Below, piece after piece: positions 6,585 to 9,314 of a stretch of 9,314 nt of DNA. This DNA is from Atopobium sp. UBA6362 (GTDB lineage Bacteria; Actinomycetota; Coriobacteriia; Coriobacteriales; Atopobiaceae). Location: NCBI GenBank assembly GCA_002440065.1, contig DJRK01000086.1, positions 1-9,314 of the forward strand, in the 5' to 3' direction. A model generated the notes under the pieces. It had not been told where the DNA came from and did no database searches. It saw only the letters and a program-made list of their open reading frames with translations. Position 1 is the stretch's first letter; every line of letters begins with the position of its first letter. Both the position numbers and the translations under genes were made by a program.

Positions 6585-6700
6585 ACTCGCTCATGAAAGT
6601 GCGGTGCGAGCGATAAAACTCCCTCATAAAAGTGTACTGATGCCACCGAAACTCGCTCATGAAAGTGTGAAACCAGCACAAAAACTCGCTCATGAAATTG
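6585..6700. repeat. Four 17-bp direct repeats with an exact 33-bp period
   Basis: Copies of ACTCGCTCATGAAAGTG lie at 6585-6601, 6618-6634, 6651-6667 and 6684-6700. Copies 1 and 3 are identical; copy 2 has two changes (positions 5 and 11) and copy 4 has one (position 15). The three spacers are all exactly 16 bp and unrelated in sequence, except that each ends in A-rich bases that extend the repeat to AAACTC in copies 2-4. The core contains the palindrome TCATGA in three copies. The array begins 34 bases after the terminator and ends 41 bases before the ATPase start codon. Thirty-three bases is close to three helical turns, so bound proteins would sit on about the same face. It is also eleven codons, so all frames stay in phase, but no ribosome site supports translation. 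It resembles an operator or iteron array more than CRISPR, because repeats and spacers are too short. Function unknown. Confidence 0.9.
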
Positions 6701-6706
6701 TATTAT
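6701..6706 (+). promoter_or_regulatory. Possible -10 element of the ATPase gene
   Basis: TATTAT directly abuts the last array repeat and lies 36 bases before the ATPase ATG. There is no recognisable -35; the position where one would be falls in the spacer just before the last repeat. If real, the repeats would overlap the promoter and act on it. Confidence 0.25.
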
Positions 6707-6741
6707 TGCTGGTAAACAACACAGAGCGAATCGAGAGACAA

Positions 6742-8118
6742 ATGAGGTACCTTAAACGAAAGATAGACCTCTTTTTGGATAGCTGGAGGCGAGACTCCGA
6801 TCGAAAGCCCCTTATCGTCAAAGGGCCTCGTCAGGTGGGAAAAACCGAGTCGATCCGTCACTTCGCTCAGGCGAACTACGCTTCGGTTATCGAGATCAAC
6901 TTCGTGGAGGAGCCAAAGTACAAGGCCATCATTGAAGACGGCTATGCTGCGGCCGACATCGTGCGCAATATCAGCTTCATCGATCCCGGCAAGAAGTTCA
7001 TCGACGGGAAAACGCTCCTGTTCTTTGACGAGCTGCAGGAGTTTCCCGAGATTGCCACGGCGCTTAAGTTTCTCAAACAGGACGGGCGCTTCGACGTGAT
7101 CTGCAGCGGTTCGTTGCTGGGAATCAGCTATAGGCGGATCGAAAGCAACAGCGTCGGCTACAAAACCGATTACGAAATGAGGTCGCTGGACTTCGAGGAA
7201 TTCCTCTGGGCGAAGGGATACGACGACTCCCTCACAGACTCGGTCTTCTCTTGTCTTGTGGAGGCACGCCCCCTCTCGGACATGCGTCATCAGGTCCTCA
7301 TGAAACTCTTCCTCGATTACTGCGCGATCGGCGGCATGCCCGAGGTCGTCCGAGGCTATATAGACAGCGGGACATTCGAGGGTTCACTGCAGGTGCAGCG
7401 CCAACTCGTGCTCGACTATCGCGAGGATATCCAGAAATACGCGGAGGGGCTCGATAAGGCTCGGATCCTGAGCGTCTTCAACCACATCCCCGCCCAGCTT
7501 GCCAAAGACAACAAGAAGTTCCAGATAAGCAAGGTGGCGAAGGGTGCGCGTTTCAAGGACTACAACGGCTGCGTTGAATGGCTTGAAATGGCGGGGATGG
7601 TGAACGTCTGCCGGTGCCTCACGTATCCCGAGCTGCCCCTGAAGGGCAACTACGAGGAGAACAAATACAAGCTGTATTTTGGAGATACGGGCGTGTTCGT
7701 ATCCATGTTCGACGATGAGGCGGGCGAGGATTTTCGAGCAAACAGGAACCTTGGGGTCTATAAAGGGGCGTTATACGAGTCGATCGTCGGCGAGGCGCTT
7801 GTGAAGAGCGGTTACGAGCTTTTTTACTACAGGCGCGAGAATTCGACGCTCGAAGAGGACTTCTTCGTGAGGACGCGGTCGAGTCTCGTGCCCATTGAGG
7901 TGAAGGCAAAGAACGGCTCGTCGAAATCGCTCAGAACGCTCATTACGTCGGGGTCGTATCCGGACATTCGCTTTGGCATCAAGTGCACCGCCGGCAACAT
8001 CGGGTCTGCGGGGCAGATATTCACCATGCCTTATTTCGCCGCATTTCTCATAAAGCGCCTGCTCCGTGCCTGCGATGCGGGCGAAGCGGACTGGTATAAC
8101 GAAATCGTTCGCTCGTAG
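6742..8118 (+). CDS. AAA+ ATPase with C-terminal DUF4143 / PD-(D/E)XK-like domain (COG1373 type)
   Basis: A 458-aa protein of the family that pairs an AAA ATPase (AAA_14 type) with DUF4143. Walker A is GPRQVGKT (28-35), Walker B is LLFFDE (92-97), and DVICSGSLLG (118-127) fits sensor 1. A helical, winged-helix-like middle (about 185-300) is followed by a C-terminal domain with E346/E351 (ALYESIVGE), D373 (EEDFF) and E386-x-K388 (PIEVKAK), the spacing of a PD-(D/E)XK nuclease fold. The biochemical role of this family is not established; no function is assigned. The start is ATG 6742, where the typical family N-terminus MRYLKRKI begins; only a weak GAGAG lies upstream. An in-frame GTG at 6604 would translate the repeat array and is rejected. 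GC is clearly lower than next door (about 52% in the 60 bases from 7501, about 78% in the 60 from 5281), and it uses AT-rich codons, both signs of transfer. It appears intact and monocistronic. Confidence 0.88.
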   Translation: MRYLKRKIDLFLDSWRRDSDRKPLIVKGPRQVGKTESIRHFAQANYASVIEINFVEEPKYKAIIEDGYAAADIVRNISFIDPGKKFIDGKTLLFFDELQEFPEIATALKFLKQDGRFDVICSGSLLGISYRRIESNSVGYKTDYEMRSLDFEEFLWAKGYDDSLTDSVFSCLVEARPLSDMRHQVLMKLFLDYCAIGGMPEVVRGYIDSGTFEGSLQVQRQLVLDYREDIQKYAEGLDKARILSVFNHIPAQLAKDNKKFQISKVAKGARFKDYNGCVEWLEMAGMVNVCRCLTYPELPLKGNYEENKYKLYFGDTGVFVSMFDDEAGEDFRANRNLGVYKGALYESIVGEALVKSGYELFYYRRENSTLEEDFFVRTRSSLVPIEVKAKNGSSKSLRTLITSGSYPDIRFGIKCTAGNIGSAGQIFTMPYFAAFLIKRLLRACDAGEADWYNEIVRS

Positions 8119-8168
8119 CGTCTCTAGCTGAAAAAGACCTTCTTTCCGGCTGCATTTATCGTGGGGCG

Positions 8169-8220
8169 GACGGCTCAGGCGTTGCCGCGGGCCGTCTACG
8201 TGCGAAGATAGACGGCAACG
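8169..8220 (+). other. Competing hairpins in the leader of the rlmL-type gene
   Basis: Three stems share arms: GACGGC (8169-8174) with GCCGTC (8191-8196); CGTTGCCG (8180-8187) with CGGCAACG (8213-8220); and GCCGTCTA (8191-8198) with TAGACGGC (8209-8216). The first excludes the third, and the second excludes the third. The segment lies in the 153-nt gap between the ATPase stop and the rlmL start. No T-run follows, and no terminator for the ATPase gene is evident elsewhere in 8119-8271. It could be a leader regulatory structure or just GC-rich self-complementarity. Confidence 0.4.
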
Positions 8221-8271
8221 ATGGAAGGAGCGCGGCGGGGGCGCCGTGCGCGACGGGCGAGAGGTGTCCCG

Positions 8272-9314
8272 ATGGAGTTTGTGGCTACGTGCCCCAAGGG
8301 CTTTGAGAAACTGCTGGCCGAGGAGCTGGCTTCGTTCAAGATTCCGCAGGTGAGGCAGCTGCGCGGCAGGGTCGCCTTTGGCGGCGAGGTCGCGGACGCG
8401 TACCGCGCGTGCCTGTGGAGCCGCCTGGCGTCCCGTGTGCTGCTCGTGCTCGGCCGCGTGGGCGCGCGCGACGCCGACGAGATCTACGAGGGGATCCGCG
8501 GCATCGATTGGGAGCCCCAGCTCCCCGTCGGCGCGACGTTCGTCATCGACGCCCACGGCACGAACGAGAACCTGCGCAACACCCAGTTCCTCGCGCTGCG
8601 CTCGAAGGACGCCGTGTCCGACGCGCTCTTCTCGGCGCGTGGGATGAAGCCCGTCGTGGACACCGAGCGGCCCGACGTCATCATCGACGTGCGCCTCGTG
8701 CGCGACCGCGCCACCATCGCCATCGACCTCACGGGCGAGCCGCTCTTCCACCGCGGCTACGACTCCCGCGCCGCCCGCCGCGTGGCGCCCCTGCGCGCCG
8801 ACTACGCCGCCATGATCCTCGCGGCCGGCCGCTGGTACCGCAACGTCCGCCACGGCGACCCCACGCTCTGTGCCCTTTGGGCCGGCCAGGGCTCGGTCCT
8901 GGTAGAGGCCGCCGCCGAGGCGCTCGACCGAGCGCCCGGTCTTCTTCGCGCCCGCTGGGGCTTCGAGGGGTGGGGCGGCCACGACGCCTCCGCCTGGGAC
9001 GAGCTCCTCTCCGAGGCCGACGAGCGCGCCGACGCCGGTGCGCAGAACCGCCTCGCCCTCTATGCGGCCGATACCCGCCCCGGCGCCGAGGCCGCCTGCC
9101 GAGGCGCCTTGAGGGCCGCCGGCCTGGACTGCGAGCTCGTTTGGGCGAGCCCGGCAGACGCCGTCGACGCGGCGCGCGCCGCGGGCGACGACTCGCTGAC
9201 CACCTGCGACCTCTCCTGGATCGGCGAGGACGAGCTCGCCACGGAGGCGTCCGCGCTCACCGCCGCCTCAGCCGCCGCGGGGCTCAACGTGGTCGCCCTC
9301 GTGCGCGACTCCTC
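8272..9314 (+). CDS. rlmL: RlmL-type THUMP-domain 23S rRNA guanine-N2-methyltransferase, N-terminal part (cut by window edge)
   Basis: The visible 347 codons start MEFVATCPKGFEKLLAEEL and run past the right edge. They follow E. coli RlmL, which makes m2G2445 in 23S rRNA: an N-terminal ferredoxin-like/THUMP part (about 1-155, with LWSRLASRVLL and GATFVIDAHG), the linker FHRGYDSRAARRVAPLR (about 158-174), and the start of the methyltransferase domain with EALDRAPGLLRARWGFEGW (about 217-235). In the full-length two-domain protein, RlmK would follow. Oddity: where the family has DPxCGSGT for S-adenosylmethionine, this protein has ALWAGQGS, and where catalytic NPPY is expected it has DLSW (near residue 314), although the downstream motif-II Asp (YAADTRP) is kept. 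The RlmL domain may be inactive. The start is the ATG at 8272, with GAGAGG (8259-8264) seven bases upstream; the in-frame ATG at 8221 would add a basic extension and has no ribosome site. GC content returns to host level. The function of the gene product is therefore tentative. Confidence 0.85.
   Translation, partial: MEFVATCPKGFEKLLAEELASFKIPQVRQLRGRVAFGGEVADAYRACLWSRLASRVLLVLGRVGARDADEIYEGIRGIDWEPQLPVGATFVIDAHGTNENLRNTQFLALRSKDAVSDALFSARGMKPVVDTERPDVIIDVRLVRDRATIAIDLTGEPLFHRGYDSRAARRVAPLRADYAAMILAAGRWYRNVRHGDPTLCALWAGQGSVLVEAAAEALDRAPGLLRARWGFEGWGGHDASAWDELLSEADERADAGAQNRLALYAADTRPGAEAACRGALRAAGLDCELVWASPADAVDAARAAGDDSLTTCDLSWIGEDELATEASALTAASAAAGLNVVALVRDS

Noticed and set aside
4939..6693. 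Long minus-strand open frame (584 codons) covering the array and the peptidase gene
   Set aside because: It is antisense to the well-supported S10 gene, crosses the terminator, has Arg/Val/Gly/His-rich composition typical of a GC-rich shadow frame, and lacks a ribosome site.
6585..6700. CRISPR array
   Set aside because: Repeats of 17 bp and spacers of 16 bp are too short, there are only four units, and no cas gene is present.
6604..6741. N-terminal extension of the ATPase starting at the GTG at 6604
   Set aside because: It would translate the repeat array, has no ribosome site, and the typical family N-terminus MRYLKRKI starts at 6742.
8125..8150. Terminator for the ATPase gene
   Set aside because: The A-rich/T-rich stretch forms only a weak AAAGA/TCTTT stem with no GC core and no trailing T-run.
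8221..8271. Upstream in-frame ATG at 8221 for the rlmL-type gene
   Set aside because: It adds a very basic 17-residue extension absent from RlmL proteins, overlaps a hairpin arm boundary and lacks a ribosome site.
6559..8271. Transposon or integron boundaries around the ATPase island
   Set aside because: No terminal inverted repeats, target duplications, tRNA gene or recombinase were found; only the composition suggests transfer.

Overview
The window reads as chromosomal DNA of a high-GC, anaerobic Gram-positive bacterium. The best guess is an actinobacterium of class Coriobacteriia (Atopobiaceae/Olsenella-like). This rests on the very GC-rich coding style, a class III (oxygen-sensitive) ribonucleotide reductase activase at the left edge, and the character of the KdpD, Kup and RlmL proteins. 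The genus is an inference; no rRNA or other marker gene is present.

Left half (minus strand, positions 1-4823): in transcription order a Kup-type potassium transporter, a short KdpD-type sensor kinase, a KdpE-type response regulator, then the first 26 codons of nrdG, which runs off the left edge. The kinase and regulator overlap by 8 nt and are clearly co-translated. They follow kup in the same orientation with a 169-nt gap that holds a hairpin. The kinase lacks the large N-terminal cytoplasmic KdpD domain, and no kdpFABC pump genes are visible. The two-component pair may therefore serve kup, or K+/osmotic status in general, instead of a Kdp pump.

Middle (4824-6558): a short divergent intergenic region carries a perfect 6+2+6 palindrome and an extended -10 promoter. 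It is followed by a plus-strand serine carboxypeptidase-family (S10) protein without a signal peptide, which ends at a strong intrinsic terminator.

Right half (6559-9314, plus strand): directly after the terminator lies an array of four 17-bp repeats with an exact 33-bp period. About 40 bp further on is an AAA+ ATPase/DUF4143 gene whose base composition is visibly lower in GC than everything around it. This looks like a horizontally acquired module, and the repeat array is the least explained structure in the window. After a 153-nt gap with mutually exclusive hairpins, a THUMP-domain RlmL-type 23S rRNA methyltransferase gene begins and runs off the right edge. Its visible methyltransferase motifs are strongly degenerate, so this domain may be catalytically dead.
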